Assembly (NCBI GenBank): GCA_964531385.1
Contig: CAZHGC010000014.1
Location: forward strand, 5,149-69,148
DNA length: 64,000 bases
Source: MGBC114079 sp964531385
GTDB taxonomy: Bacteria; Bacillota; Clostridia; Lachnospirales; CAG-274
Direction: 5' to 3'
Part shown: one piece after another, positions 1 through 9,023 of the stretch
Layout: each line of letters begins with the position of its first letter
How positions within the stretch are numbered: the first letter of the stretch is position 1
Position numbers and translations under genes: made by a program
The notes under the pieces: generated by a model
The model's input: only the letters and a program-made list of their open reading frames with translations
Told to the model about the DNA's origin: nothing
The model's database searches: none

Positions 1-1
1 G

Positions 2-403
2 AAGACGGAAGAGACGGAAGAGGACAGCGAGGAAGAAACGGAACGTTTTGACGAGACGAGAGAGACGGAAGAGGACAGCGAGGGGAAGACGGAAGAGACG
101 AAAGAAGACAGCGAGGAAGAAACGGAACGTTTTGACGAGACGAGAGAGACGGAAGAGGACANNNNNNNNNNNNNNNNNNNNNNNNNNNNNNNNNNNNNNN
201 NNNNNNNNNNNNNNNNNNNNNNNNNNNNNNNNNNNNNNNNNNNNNNNNNNNNNNNNNNNNNTTTTGACGAGACGAGAGAGACGGAAGAGGACAGCGAGGG
301 GAAGACGGAAGAGACGGAAGAGGACAGCGAGGGGAAGACGGAAGAGACGAAAGAAGACAGCGAGGAAGAAACGGAACGTTTTGACGAGACGGGAGAGACG
401 GAA
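2..403 (+). repeat. 84-bp tandem coding repeat encoding an acidic 28-residue unit
   Basis: Read in the frame of the downstream gene, this segment encodes repeats of roughly FDETRETEEDSEGKTEET followed by a KEDSEEETER-like half. Phe codons of successive units lie at 47 and 131, 84 bp apart. Shorter internal copies of DSEGKTEET show nested duplication. The array crosses the 100-N gap, so the true copy number is unknown. The frame is kept on both sides of the gap. Confidence 0.85.
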
Positions 404-2344
404 GAGACAAGAAAAGAGGAAGTTTTTAATGCTGACGAATTTATTGGGTTTAAAGGAAAAGAGGATATTGCCGAAGACGGTTTGAGTTCTCTTGGATATG
501 AAATTCCGAAAGAATTTAAGCGGAAAAATGTGCGTAAACTTTTTCGGTCGATTGTTCAGGGGGCTGTTATTATTTTTCTTACAACCCTTATTCTTATTGC
601 TGTTTTTGACTGGGAAGAATATGTTCCCGTTGATAAAACGGAATATGCTCACGATAACGGATTTATTACGATTTCTTATTTTGGCGTTGACAGAACAAGG
701 AAAAAAACTCTTATTGATGACGATATGCTTGAAAAGCACCTTACAGCTCTTAAAAATTCGGGATATGTTACAATTAGCCAGCAAGATGTTATTGATTATT
801 ATAAAAACGGGAAGAAACTTCCCGAAAGAGCGTTATATCTCATTTTTGAAGACGGAAGAAGAGATTCAAGCCTTTTTGCACAGCCTATTCTTGAAAAAAA
901 TAATTTTAAGGCAAGTATGATGACTTATGCCGATAAATTTATTAAAAAAGACTCTAAGTTTTTGCAACCTGATGATTTGGAAAGTATGACGGAAAATTCT
1001 TTTTGGGAACTTGGAACAAACGGTTACAGGTTTGAATATATAAACGTTTTTGACAGATATGAAAATTTTGTTGGAAAAATTAATCAAGACCAATATAACG
1101 AAATTTCCAAATATATGGAAGACGATTATAACCATTATCTTATGGACTTTATTCGAGATGAGGACAGGATAAGCGTTGAAACTCGTGAACAAATGGAAGA
1201 GCGTCTTGTTTGGGATTATAACAAAATTAATGAGCTTTATACAAAAAATATCGGTTATGTTCCGGGGGCATATGTTATTATGCACGCAAACGGTTTGGAC
1301 AACGATTCTAATGAGCTTGTCAGAACGGTTAACTTCAGAGAGGCGAAAAAACTTTTTGATTTTATGTTTACAAGAGAGGGCGAGTGTCTTTCTGGAAAAA
1401 ATGATGATTTGTTTACTCTTACACGTATGGAAGCTTTGCCTTATTGGCAAACAAATCATTTGCTTATGCGAATTAAAGATGATACCAAAATGGATATGAA
1501 TTTTGTTGTTGGAGATGCCGAAAGGGCGGAAAAATGGCAAACATTGAAGGGTGTTGCCGAATTTGAAAAAAATAATATTATTTTGACTTCACCACCAAAT
1601 GAAGAAGCTTTTATTAAAATTAAAGAAAGCGGAGAATATTCTGATTTCCAATTGTCTTGCACTTTGGGCGGAAACGTTATTGGACAGCAAACAATTTATA
1701 TGAGAACGGACAATGACAAAAAGAATTATATTTCGTTGAGGCTTAAAGACAACGTTGCGTATGTTGAAAGATGCGAAAACGGCAAAGTTCGCAAAATTAA
1801 AGAATTTGATTTGCGAGAGGCTGTTGATAAGCCGGTTCCTGTTTCTGATGATGAGATGAGGAAAGGGGCTAGGGTTGAAGAACAGAAGCTTAAAGTTGAA
1901 GAAGTTTTATATACTGATAACGAAAAAGAAGAAACAGACGAGCTTGACAAAAGACAGAAAGAAGAAAGAGAAGCTTTATCGGTTTCGGAAGGTTCGCCGG
2001 AATATGTTCCTAAGTTTAGCGTTAACGATATTGGAAACAGAAGAGTGTTTGTTACTTTGAAAGGCGACACTATGACGCTTAAAGTTGACGACGTTGTTGT
2101 TGATGATAATATTAAGCTTGGCGGAGGAATTGAAAAAGGTTTTGTTGGCATTGGTTCGGAAAGAAGCGAATTTAATCAACGTGATGATGTTTATGATGCT
2201 GTTTTTACGGATTTGTTTGTTTCGGATATTAACGATATTGAAAAAGTTATTTTTGACACACGTCTTTCGGACGCCGACAAGGCGAGAAACTATGTTAAAG
2301 AGCGTTGGGACGCTGTTCTTGACTGGTTTATTGAGAATTTGTAA
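2..2344 (+). CDS. Membrane-anchored polysaccharide-deacetylase-like protein with acidic repeat N-terminus (5' partial)
   Basis: The reading frame is open from base 2 through the N gap, so the start lies upstream of the window; the TTG at 482 is internal. The visible N-terminal part is a Glu/Thr/Asp-rich repeat (see repeat entry). It is followed by a basic stretch and one membrane segment (about nt 551-610), which places the acidic tail in the cytoplasm and the rest outside. The external part starts like a NodB polysaccharide deacetylase (a GFITISYFGVD stretch, then FEDG at about nt 845-856 where active enzymes have FDDG), so activity is uncertain. The C-terminal 200 residues look like a concanavalin/LamG-type beta-sandwich. 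It sits just before a GH18-like lipoprotein and a nucleotide-sugar dehydrogenase, which suggests exopolysaccharide processing. Family assignment is moderate. Confidence 0.65.
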   Translation, partial: KTEETEEDSEEETERFDETRETEEDSEGKTEETKEDSEEETERFDETRETEEDXXXXXXXXXXXXXXXXXXXXXXXXXXXXXXXXXXFDETRETEEDSEGKTEETEEDSEGKTEETKEDSEEETERFDETGETEETRKEEVFNADEFIGFKGKEDIAEDGLSSLGYEIPKEFKRKNVRKLFRSIVQGAVIIFLTTLILIAVFDWEEYVPVDKTEYAHDNGFITISYFGVDRTRKKTLIDDDMLEKHLTALKNSGYVTISQQDVIDYYKNGKKLPERALYLIFEDGRRDSSLFAQPILEKNNFKASMMTYADKFIKKDSKFLQPDDLESMTENSFWELGTNGYRFEYINVFDRYENFVGKINQDQYNEISKYMEDDYNHYLMDFIRDEDRISVETREQMEERLVWDYNKINELYTKNIGYVPGAYVIMHANGLDNDSNELVRTVNFREAKKLFDFMFTREGECLSGKNDDLFTLTRMEALPYWQTNHLLMRIKDDTKMDMNFVVGDAERAEKWQTLKGVAEFEKNNIILTSPPNEEAFIKIKESGEYSDFQLSCTLGGNVIGQQTIYMRTDNDKKNYISLRLKDNVAYVERCENGKVRKIKEFDLREAVDKPVPVSDDEMRKGARVEEQKLKVEEVLYTDNEKEETDELDKRQKEEREALSVSEGSPEYVPKFSVNDIGNRRVFVTLKGDTMTLKVDDVVVDDNIKLGGGIEKGFVGIGSERSEFNQRDDVYDAVFTDLFVSDINDIEKVIFDTRLSDADKARNYVKERWDAVLDWFIENL
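162..261. other. Assembly gap of 100 N
   Basis: Exactly 100 N, the usual placeholder for a gap of unknown size. It lies inside the 84-bp repeat array, so the repeat probably caused the break. Real sequence length here is unknown. Confidence 0.95.
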
Positions 2345-2352
2345 TTTTGTTG

Positions 2353-2391
2353 TGCCGCATAATTTGAAATTAAATTTTTAATTATGCGGCA
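2353..2391 (+). terminator. Intergenic hairpin, possible weak terminator
   Basis: A 12-bp perfect inverted repeat (TGCCGCATAATT and its complement) with a 15-base loop is followed after a few bases by a short T run. It lies between the deacetylase-like gene and the lipoprotein gene. It may attenuate rather than end transcription, because the three genes otherwise look like one unit. Confidence 0.5.
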
Positions 2392-2422
2392 AGTGTTTTT
2401 ATATTAAGTTAAGAGGTGAATT

Positions 2423-3484
2423 ATGAAATTTAGAAGAAAAATTTGTTTTGTTTTAATGTTTTTGTTTGTTTTTAGTTTGGCTGCCTGCACAAAAGCCGAA
2501 GAGAACAATTTTGACTCGAATATTGATAAGAAAGGTGAGTTTTCTGCATGGATTGCTTATTGGGACATTGACAACGGAATTAAAGAATTGTCAAAAGTTG
2601 GTGAAAATATTTCTTCTGTTTCAGCTTTTGCCTTGTATTTTAAAAATGACGGAAGTCTTTTTGTTCCTGATGCTATTAGAGAAAAATACAGCGAAATTTC
2701 GAATTTGACACACAAAAATAACGTTAATTTTTATATGTGTGTTGTTAATGACGTTGTTGACGGAAACGGAAACGTTGTTCAGAAAGATACGAACGTTATT
2801 AAAAAGCTTTTGGGCGACCAAAAAGAAAGAAACAGACATATTGACGAGCTTATTTCTTTTGCAACAAGCAACGGTTATTTTGGAATTGAAATCGATTATG
2901 AAAAGCTTGATGAAACGGTTTGGCCGAATTTTGTTACTTTTTGCAAGGAACTTCACGAAAAATGTGTTTCCAAAAATTTGGATTTGAGGGTTGTTCTTGA
3001 GCCGAAAGCACCTTTGGACAGATATACTCTTCCAGACGGACCTGAATATATTATGATGGCATATAATTTATATGGGGCATCTACCGAACCGGGACCGAAA
3101 GCGGATTTGGAGTTTATTAGGGCTCTTGCTGAAAAAATGAATAAAGTTTCGGGCAAAAAATGGTTTGCTTTTTCGGCAGGCGGGTTTGACTGGCAAACGG
3201 GAGGCGAAGTTTCCGATGTTACAGAGACGGAGGCTTTGAATCTTATAAATATATACAAATGTTTGCCGGCAAGAGACGAAAAAAGTGGTTGTCTTTATTT
3301 TTATTATACGGATACTTCCGGAAAAGACCACACTGTTTGGTATGCTGATAACATAACTTTTAATATATGGACGAATACAGCGAAAGAATGTGGTTATGAA
3401 AACGTTTATCTTTGGAGATTTGGGGGGAATACATCTGCAACGCTTGAACAATTTGGCCGACAAAATGAGTCTTTGGCTCAATAG
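2423..3484 (+). CDS. GH18-like glycosidase lipoprotein
   Basis: This 353-residue protein has a basic N-terminus, a hydrophobic core and a lipobox SLAAC with Cys22, so it should be a membrane-anchored exported lipoprotein. The motif FGIEIDYE at residues 153-160 matches the DGxDxDxE signature of glycoside hydrolase family 18. The catalytic Glu160 and Asp158 are kept, but the first Asp is Phe and the second is Glu. The WIAYWD start of the mature domain and YIMMAYNLYG also fit the TIM barrel of spore-germination or chitinase-like GH18 proteins. RBS AAGAGGTG precedes the ATG. Its place between the deacetylase-like protein and the nucleotide-sugar dehydrogenase suggests it trims an amino-sugar polymer; the substrate is unknown. 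Confidence 0.75.
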   Translation: MKFRRKICFVLMFLFVFSLAACTKAEENNFDSNIDKKGEFSAWIAYWDIDNGIKELSKVGENISSVSAFALYFKNDGSLFVPDAIREKYSEISNLTHKNNVNFYMCVVNDVVDGNGNVVQKDTNVIKKLLGDQKERNRHIDELISFATSNGYFGIEIDYEKLDETVWPNFVTFCKELHEKCVSKNLDLRVVLEPKAPLDRYTLPDGPEYIMMAYNLYGASTEPGPKADLEFIRALAEKMNKVSGKKWFAFSAGGFDWQTGGEVSDVTETEALNLINIYKCLPARDEKSGCLYFYYTDTSGKDHTVWYADNITFNIWTNTAKECGYENVYLWRFGGNTSATLEQFGRQNESLAQ

Positions 3485-3526
3485 GTTGGGTTGTTTTACA
3501 ACAAATTTAAAAGGGGGAGTTTTATT

Positions 3527-4834
3527 TTGTTATATGATGATATTGTTTGCGGAAAAAGCAAGATTGCTGTTGTTGGACTTGGTTATGTTGGTATGCCTTT
3601 GGCGGTTGAATTTTCTAAAAAAGTTAAAGTTATTGGATTTGATATAAATTCCGAGAAAATTGAAAAATATAAAAAAGGCATTGACGTTACGAACGAGGTT
3701 GGAACGACAGCTTTAAAGGAGTGTAAAGTTGAGTTTGTTTCCGACGAGGCTTTTTTGGACGATGTTAAATTTTTTATAATTGCTGTTCCAACGCCGATTA
3801 ATAACGACAAAACGCCTGATTTGAAGCCGGTTATTGGGGCTTCGGAAATTGTTTCAAGGCATTTGTCTAAGGGGGCGATTGTTGTTTATGAATCGACAGT
3901 TTATCCCGGAACGACGGAAGAAATTTGTTTGCCGATTCTTGAAAAAAATTCTAAGCTTAAATGTGGAGATGATTTTAAAATTGGATATTCTCCCGAAAGA
4001 ATTAATCCTTCGGACAAAGTTCATACCGTCAGAACAATTAAAAAAATTGTTTCGGGGTGTGACAAGGAAACTCTTGAGGAGATTGCAAAAGTTTATGAAT
4101 TGGTTGTTGATGCGGGAGTTTATCGTGCAAGAAGCATTAAAGTTGCCGAGGCGGCAAAAGTTGTTGAAAATTCGCAAAGGGATATTAACATTGCTTTTAT
4201 GAACGAACTTGCCATTGTTTTTGACAGTATGGGAATTAATACAAACGACGTTATTGACGCAATGAAGACAAAATGGAACGCTCTTGATTTCCGTCCGGGG
4301 CTTGTTGGCGGGCATTGCATTGGTGTTGACCCTTATTATTTTATTTATAAAGCCGAAGAACTTGGTTATCATTCCCAAATTATTATGTCCGGAAGAAAGA
4401 TAAATGATTTTATGGCGGAATTTGTTGTTTCATCGGTTATTAAAAATCTTATTCTTGCCGACAAAAAGGTTAAGGGTGCAAACGTTGTTATTTTGGGGAT
4501 TACTTTTAAAGAAAATTGCCCTGATATTAGAAACACAAAAGTTACGGATATTATTTCGGGGCTTAGAGAGTATGGAGTTAACGTTATTGTTTGCGATTAT
4601 GTTTGCGACAAAGACGAAGTTTCAAAATTTTATGGAATTGAGCTTCAAAATTTTGATGACGTTGAAAACGTTGACGGGGTTATTCTTGCGGTTGCACACG
4701 ATGAATATAAAAAACTCAGCCTTGATGATATTGATAAGAAGTATTGCGAGGGCGAAAAAGTTCTTATTGATATTAAAGGTGTTTTTGACGATGAAGAGGC
4801 TTGCGAAAAAGGTTTTAAATATTGGAATTTGTAA
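3527..4834 (+). CDS. UDP-N-acetylhexosamine (nucleotide-sugar) dehydrogenase
   Basis: This is a member of the UDP-glucose/GDP-mannose dehydrogenase superfamily, closest in look to the WbpA/TviB/CapL group that oxidises UDP-HexNAc to the uronic acid with two NAD+. The Rossmann motif is VVGLGYVGMP near the start, the central domain carries the catalytic Cys264 in GLVGGHCIGVDPYY, and a C-terminal UDP-binding domain carries GITFKENCPDIRN. I chose the TTG at 3527 because the GGGGGAG ribosome site at 3513-3518 is well spaced for it; a longer reading would start before that site. It supplies an acidic amino-sugar precursor, in line with the polysaccharide-active proteins just upstream. Confidence 0.88.
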   Translation: MLYDDIVCGKSKIAVVGLGYVGMPLAVEFSKKVKVIGFDINSEKIEKYKKGIDVTNEVGTTALKECKVEFVSDEAFLDDVKFFIIAVPTPINNDKTPDLKPVIGASEIVSRHLSKGAIVVYESTVYPGTTEEICLPILEKNSKLKCGDDFKIGYSPERINPSDKVHTVRTIKKIVSGCDKETLEEIAKVYELVVDAGVYRARSIKVAEAAKVVENSQRDINIAFMNELAIVFDSMGINTNDVIDAMKTKWNALDFRPGLVGGHCIGVDPYYFIYKAEELGYHSQIIMSGRKINDFMAEFVVSSVIKNLILADKKVKGANVVILGITFKENCPDIRNTKVTDIISGLREYGVNVIVCDYVCDKDEVSKFYGIELQNFDDVENVDGVILAVAHDEYKKLSLDDIDKKYCEGEKVLIDIKGVFDDEEACEKGFKYWNL

Positions 4835-4871
4835 ATTTGACGGTTTTTCGTTTTGTGCTTTTTGAGAACAG

Positions 4872-4912
4872 AATGTCGTTTTAAAGTTTGTTTGCTTTGA
4901 AACGGCATTTTT
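4872..4912 (+). terminator. Rho-independent terminator
   Basis: A 15-bp near-perfect stem (4872-4886 with 4895-4909) is followed by a run of T. It closes the polysaccharide gene group after the nucleotide-sugar dehydrogenase. Confidence 0.8.
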
Positions 4913-5000
4913 CAAATTTGAAGAAAAAATTGTTTTTTTTCGTATAAATACATAGGAGACGTTTTTGATTTGATTTTTAGAATTTTGGAGGTGTTTTGAA

Positions 5001-5828
5001 ATGGAATATATAATTGAACCGCTTGTTTGCGGATTTGTTGGATTTATTACAAATTATATTGCTGTTAAAATGCTTTTTAGACCGTATTCGGAAAAAAGGA
5101 TATTTGGTTTTAAAATTCCTTTTACGCCGGGGATTATTCCGAAAAGAAAGAGTTCCATTGCAAAAGCAATTGGTAATGTTGTTGAAAAAAATTTGCTTGA
5201 AAGGGAAAGTTTGGCGGAGGCTTTTTGCAAGGAGGAAACCGCACAAAATGTTGTTGAGGCAATAATGGGATACATTGTTTATGTTCCCGAAGATTTGCCT
5301 ATGGAAAGAAGTTTTGGCGAGATTTCGGCGGAAGCTGTTCTTAAAATGAATTTGGAAGAGGTTGTTTCCGATGAAATTTACAATTATATTAAACAAAAGA
5401 TGAACGGGGCTATTCCGTTTAAATTTGTTGGCGAAAATGTTATTAGGGGAATTGCCGATGGTATTGCGGAAAAATTTTGGCAATATATGAAAAATGACGG
5501 GAAAAAGGCTGTTGCGGAAGCTATTGACAACGAAATTTATTCGATTTCTGGTATTTGCGTTGAGAATATTTTGATTAAATATGGCTTTGACACTTTTGAA
5601 GTTAGAGAAAAAATTAAAGAAAAATATAAAAAAGTTGTTTGCGAAAATATTTGTCCAATTTTTGACAGCTTGGATATTTCGGGGATTGTTGAGAAAAAAA
5701 TTAACGAAATGGATATTTGCGAATTTGAAAGAGTTTTTTCGGAGATTATTAAAAAAGAATTGTCGGCTATTGTTTATCTCGGTGCGGTTTTGGGATTTTT
5801 AATTGGAATTGTGAATGTGCTTTTTTAA
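5001..5828 (+). CDS. DUF445 family membrane protein (YheB-like)
   Basis: This 275-residue protein starts with the segment GFVGFITNYIAVKMLFRPY and the nearby IPFTPGIIPK, which are the hallmark of DUF445 proteins such as Bacillus YheB. A hydrophobic helix sits at each end, with an amphipathic middle between. The family is widespread in Firmicutes and has no agreed function; some members have been linked to the cell surface or sporulation. RBS GGAGG lies 8 bases before the ATG. It stands alone, with a terminator before it and a promoter for the next block after it. Confidence 0.8.
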   Translation: MEYIIEPLVCGFVGFITNYIAVKMLFRPYSEKRIFGFKIPFTPGIIPKRKSSIAKAIGNVVEKNLLERESLAEAFCKEETAQNVVEAIMGYIVYVPEDLPMERSFGEISAEAVLKMNLEEVVSDEIYNYIKQKMNGAIPFKFVGENVIRGIADGIAEKFWQYMKNDGKKAVAEAIDNEIYSISGICVENILIKYGFDTFEVREKIKEKYKKVVCENICPIFDSLDISGIVEKKINEMDICEFERVFSEIIKKELSAIVYLGAVLGFLIGIVNVLF

Positions 5829-6142
5829 AAATTGACGAGAGTTATATTTTTGAACAATTTGGTTGCTATTTGAAAAAAATGTTTGCATATATTATGAAAA
5901 AATGGTATATTAGAAATGTAAAGTTTTAGGCGAGATGATGAAACTGTTATTTTACTGTTTTGATAATTTTTTGATGGTGTGAAGAAAATGCTTTGTTGCG
6001 GGCACGACTGCGGTTTTTAGATTTTTATTTGCACAAAAAATTAAATGTTGAACCGGTTTTATTTGGCGGTTTGGCGGTGTTTTGTTTTTTGAAAATGTTG
6101 TTTATAATTCAAATGTTGGAAGAATTTTGAGGTGATTTGATT
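5829..6142 (+). promoter_or_regulatory. Promoter and 225-base leader ahead of the rhomboid/Ter block
   Basis: TTGCAT at 5883-5888 and TATATT at 5906-5911 are separated by exactly 17 bases, a good sigma-A promoter. Transcription would begin near 5918, leaving about 225 bases of untranslated leader before the rhomboid gene. I found no known riboswitch pattern in the leader and no other gene in this stretch. Confidence 0.65.
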
Positions 6143-6733
6143 ATGTCGAAAAAGAATTTTAAAATTTCGTTTAATTCGCCGGTTGTGGTTGCTTTTTCGA
6201 TTATTTGCTTGATTGCTTTGATTTTGGGCATTGTTAGCAACGGTTTGACAAATGAGCTTATTTTTAGCGTGTATCGTTCGCCTCTTTCGGATTTCTTAAC
6301 ATATATTCGCTTTTTTTGCCATATTTTTGGGCATTCGGGGTTTGAACATTTTATTGGCAACATTATGCTTATTTTGGTTATTGGACCACTTCTTGAAGAA
6401 AAATATGGTGGGGGAAATCTTGTTATTGTTATTGCTGTTACCGCTTTTGTTACGGGGCTTGTTAATTTTCTTGTTTTCCCGAATGTTATGCTTTTGGGTG
6501 CAAGCGGGGTTGTTTTTGCTTTTATAATTTTATCATCATTTACTTGCGTTAAAGAAGGCGAAATTCCCGTTACTTTTTTGTTGGTTGCGGTTATATATAT
6601 TGGACAACAGATTTATCAAGGTGTGTTTGTTGACGACAACGTATCGAATTTGACCCACATTTTGGGCGGTATTGTTGGGGCAACCTTTGGATATGTATTG
6701 AACAGAAAGAAGATTAAAGCGAACAGATATTAA
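6143..6733 (+). CDS. Rhomboid-family intramembrane serine protease
   Basis: A polytopic membrane protein of 196 residues with the rhomboid signatures: a HSGFEHFIGNI loop (residues 64-73), the catalytic Ser121 in GASG, and the catalytic His172 in THILGG. Rhomboids cleave transmembrane segments inside the bilayer. The ATG at 6143 is preferred over a TTG at 6137 because the GAGGTG site at 6129-6134 is 8 bases upstream of it. The yceG-like gene follows after only 15 bases, so this protease is probably cotranscribed with the Ter stress genes; its substrate is unknown. Confidence 0.85.
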   Translation: MSKKNFKISFNSPVVVAFSIICLIALILGIVSNGLTNELIFSVYRSPLSDFLTYIRFFCHIFGHSGFEHFIGNIMLILVIGPLLEEKYGGGNLVIVIAVTAFVTGLVNFLVFPNVMLLGASGVVFAFIILSSFTCVKEGEIPVTFLLVAVIYIGQQIYQGVFVDDNVSNLTHILGGIVGATFGYVLNRKKIKANRY

Positions 6734-6748
6734 AGGTGGGAAACTTTT

Positions 6749-9019
6749 ATGTTTGAACACAGACAATTAAAGAGGCTTGATGATTATTTTGTTGAAATGA
6801 ACAATCGATTTGACAGAACGGTTTATTTTTATCGAATAAACGGTTTTAACGATGAGATTGAAAATTTTATTTTTAAATATTATGAAAAGGCAAGGCTTTC
6901 AGGGGTTGTTATTGAGGGGAAAATTCCAAATCCCGATGAGAAAAATTTATCCTATTATCAAGAGATTATGGGAACGAATTTTTATTTTGACATTAGTTTT
7001 ATATCGTTGAGTATTAAAAAATGGCTTCCGAGAATTAATGATTATCAAAGGGAAAACGTTTCGGCGGCAATTTACAAAAGTCTTGATACTATGAAAAAAA
7101 ACGGAAAAAACGATAATATGCTTAAAAACGCATACATAAAGTTTATGTGTTGGCTTTATTATAAATTTGAAAGAATTGTTGGCAAGCTTGGCGGAAACGA
7201 TGTTCCGAAAATCTTATATGAAGGGGAAATTTCCGTTTATGAACTTGAAATTATTTCTATTTTGTCAAATTGTGGGTGCGATGTTGTTTTGTTGCAATAT
7301 GGTGGTGATGAGAAATATTTGAAATTGGATTCGGGTTCGAAATTTTCGGATAATTTTGTTGGAGGAAAATTGGTTGATTTTCCAAACGGGTTTTGCGTTG
7401 CAAAGATTAGGGAAGAAATTTCTCAAAAACAAAACAAAGCTTCGTTTTTGGGAGCAAAGCCGAAGCTTTTGAATTGTACCAACGCTTGGATTAAAGGCGA
7501 GGGGATTGATGATGCAAAAACTCCTGTTTTGGCAAGAGGCGACAAAAAAGATTTATTTTACAATTGTTTTTTGCGAATTAACGGAGTTTGGGACAAGCTT
7601 ACGTATTTAAATGATTTATATCATTTTTCGCTTGAAATTAAGAACGGCGGAAGAAAAATTTTAATAATTGAAAACGAAATTGAAAAACCGTCGATTGATG
7701 AAATTAATGCGGTTTCAAGGAAAAGCTGTTTGAAAGCTGAGCAACTTATTGCTGATTTGTTGGCGAATATTGAATATTCGGCAAATTTGGAACTTCAAAA
7801 AATTATGCGAAATGCCTTTTTTGAAATTTTTCTTGAAAAATCAGCCGAAGAAAATATGAATTTGAACAAACTTACAGGAAAAGCCGTTTATATTATTGCC
7901 TGGCTTAAAAGGTATCAAAAGGAGCTTTTTTATAATTGGAACGGTTCTGACGTTGGGTGCTTTGTTTATCTTGGCGGTTGCAAGAACGACAACGAGGCTT
8001 TGTTTCTTAGATTTTTGGCAAGGCTTCCTGTTGATGTTATTATTTTAGTTCCAAACTTAAATTTTAGATGTTGTTTGGAAGATAAACTTCTTTATGAGAT
8101 AAATTATAACGAAACACTTGTTGTTGAAAAGTTTCCGAAAGAAAATTCCGGAGTTGGCATTGGAACGGCGGCATATTATGCCGAAAGAGAACTTGACGAT
8201 ATTATGTATAGGGATTCCGGCATATATCGAGAGAGGCAATATGACAAGGCGGTTTCGGTTACTCTTAAAACAATGTATGAAGAAATTTCAATTTTATGGA
8301 AACAAGAAATTAAATATCGTCCGAATTTCAGCGTTGTTGAGTCGGTTGTTAATATTCCTGTTATTTTTTCAAAAGTTTCGGGGGTTAAGAACGGAGATGT
8401 TTCAAAATATTGGACAAGTGTTAAAGAGCTTATTGATGACGATGTTTTTGTTATTAAAAATGCTCCGTTTATCAATTCTACAGACGAAAACCCGATTAAA
8501 CCTTATGTTTCGGAGTTTTACAAAAACAAAAGGCTTATTAAAGACAAGCTTAAATCACACAGATTTTATCAATATTCTTTTTTGAGAGAGGAAACTCAAG
8601 ATTTTATTCTTGATAAGCTTATGCTCTTGATTGAGAATAGGAGCATTAAGGGAACTTTTGAAAACGGAACGGAATATACAATTATTTCAACCGTTTTGAA
8701 CATAAAAAAAGATATTATACGAAAAATTCAAAATTTTGATTTTACAAAGAAAAATCCTAAAATTATTTATATTAACACAACGGAAAAAATTATTTCTCTT
8801 GAAGACAGTATTCTTATGGCATTTTTTAATTTGCTTGGATTTGATATTGTGTTTTTCGTTCCAACGGGCTATATGTGCATTGAGAAATATTTTAATAATT
8901 TAATTTTTGAAGAACATCAACTTGGAGAATATGTTTATGATTTAACTGTTCCCAATTTTGAAAAAGTTTCTTCTGACAGTTACAGTTTTTTTAGAGATAT
9001 ATTTAAGAGAGGAAGATGA
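6749..9019 (+). CDS. yceG: YceG-like protein of the Ter (toxic anion/stress resistance) system
   Basis: A 756-residue soluble protein that I recognise as the large YceG family found next to TelA and TerD genes, as in the Bacillus subtilis yceCDEFGH operon. No catalytic motif is obvious; it is rich in Lys, Asn and aromatic residues and has no signal peptide or membrane segment. RBS AAAGGTGGG is 9 bases before the ATG. The telA gene begins 5 bases after its stop. The family call rests mainly on length, the order of neighbours and segments such as YLGGCKNDNEALFLRFLARLP. Its biochemical role is not established. Confidence 0.75.
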   Translation: MFEHRQLKRLDDYFVEMNNRFDRTVYFYRINGFNDEIENFIFKYYEKARLSGVVIEGKIPNPDEKNLSYYQEIMGTNFYFDISFISLSIKKWLPRINDYQRENVSAAIYKSLDTMKKNGKNDNMLKNAYIKFMCWLYYKFERIVGKLGGNDVPKILYEGEISVYELEIISILSNCGCDVVLLQYGGDEKYLKLDSGSKFSDNFVGGKLVDFPNGFCVAKIREEISQKQNKASFLGAKPKLLNCTNAWIKGEGIDDAKTPVLARGDKKDLFYNCFLRINGVWDKLTYLNDLYHFSLEIKNGGRKILIIENEIEKPSIDEINAVSRKSCLKAEQLIADLLANIEYSANLELQKIMRNAFFEIFLEKSAEENMNLNKLTGKAVYIIAWLKRYQKELFYNWNGSDVGCFVYLGGCKNDNEALFLRFLARLPVDVIILVPNLNFRCCLEDKLLYEINYNETLVVEKFPKENSGVGIGTAAYYAERELDDIMYRDSGIYRERQYDKAVSVTLKTMYEEISILWKQEIKYRPNFSVVESVVNIPVIFSKVSGVKNGDVSKYWTSVKELIDDDVFVIKNAPFINSTDENPIKPYVSEFYKNKRLIKDKLKSHRFYQYSFLREETQDFILDKLMLLIENRSIKGTFENGTEYTIISTVLNIKKDIIRKIQNFDFTKKNPKIIYINTTEKIISLEDSILMAFFNLLGFDIVFFVPTGYMCIEKYFNNLIFEEHQLGEYVYDLTVPNFEKVSSDSYSFFRDIFKRGR

Positions 9020-9023
9020 AGTT

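Noticed and set aside
48..485. Arg/Lys-rich ORF in the left-edge repeat
   Set aside because: It is an alternative frame of the acidic repeat. The frame that continues into the 620-residue domain is the one without stops on both sides of the gap.
866..1540. Long minus-strand ORF inside the deacetylase-like gene
   Set aside because: Shadow of the coding frame on the other strand. No ribosome site and no domain; the plus-strand frame has a membrane helix and recognisable domains.
2..4834. Firm assignment to a Pel exopolysaccharide operon
   Set aside because: No PelD, E, F or G gene is visible and the deacetylase motif is altered; kept only as a hypothesis.
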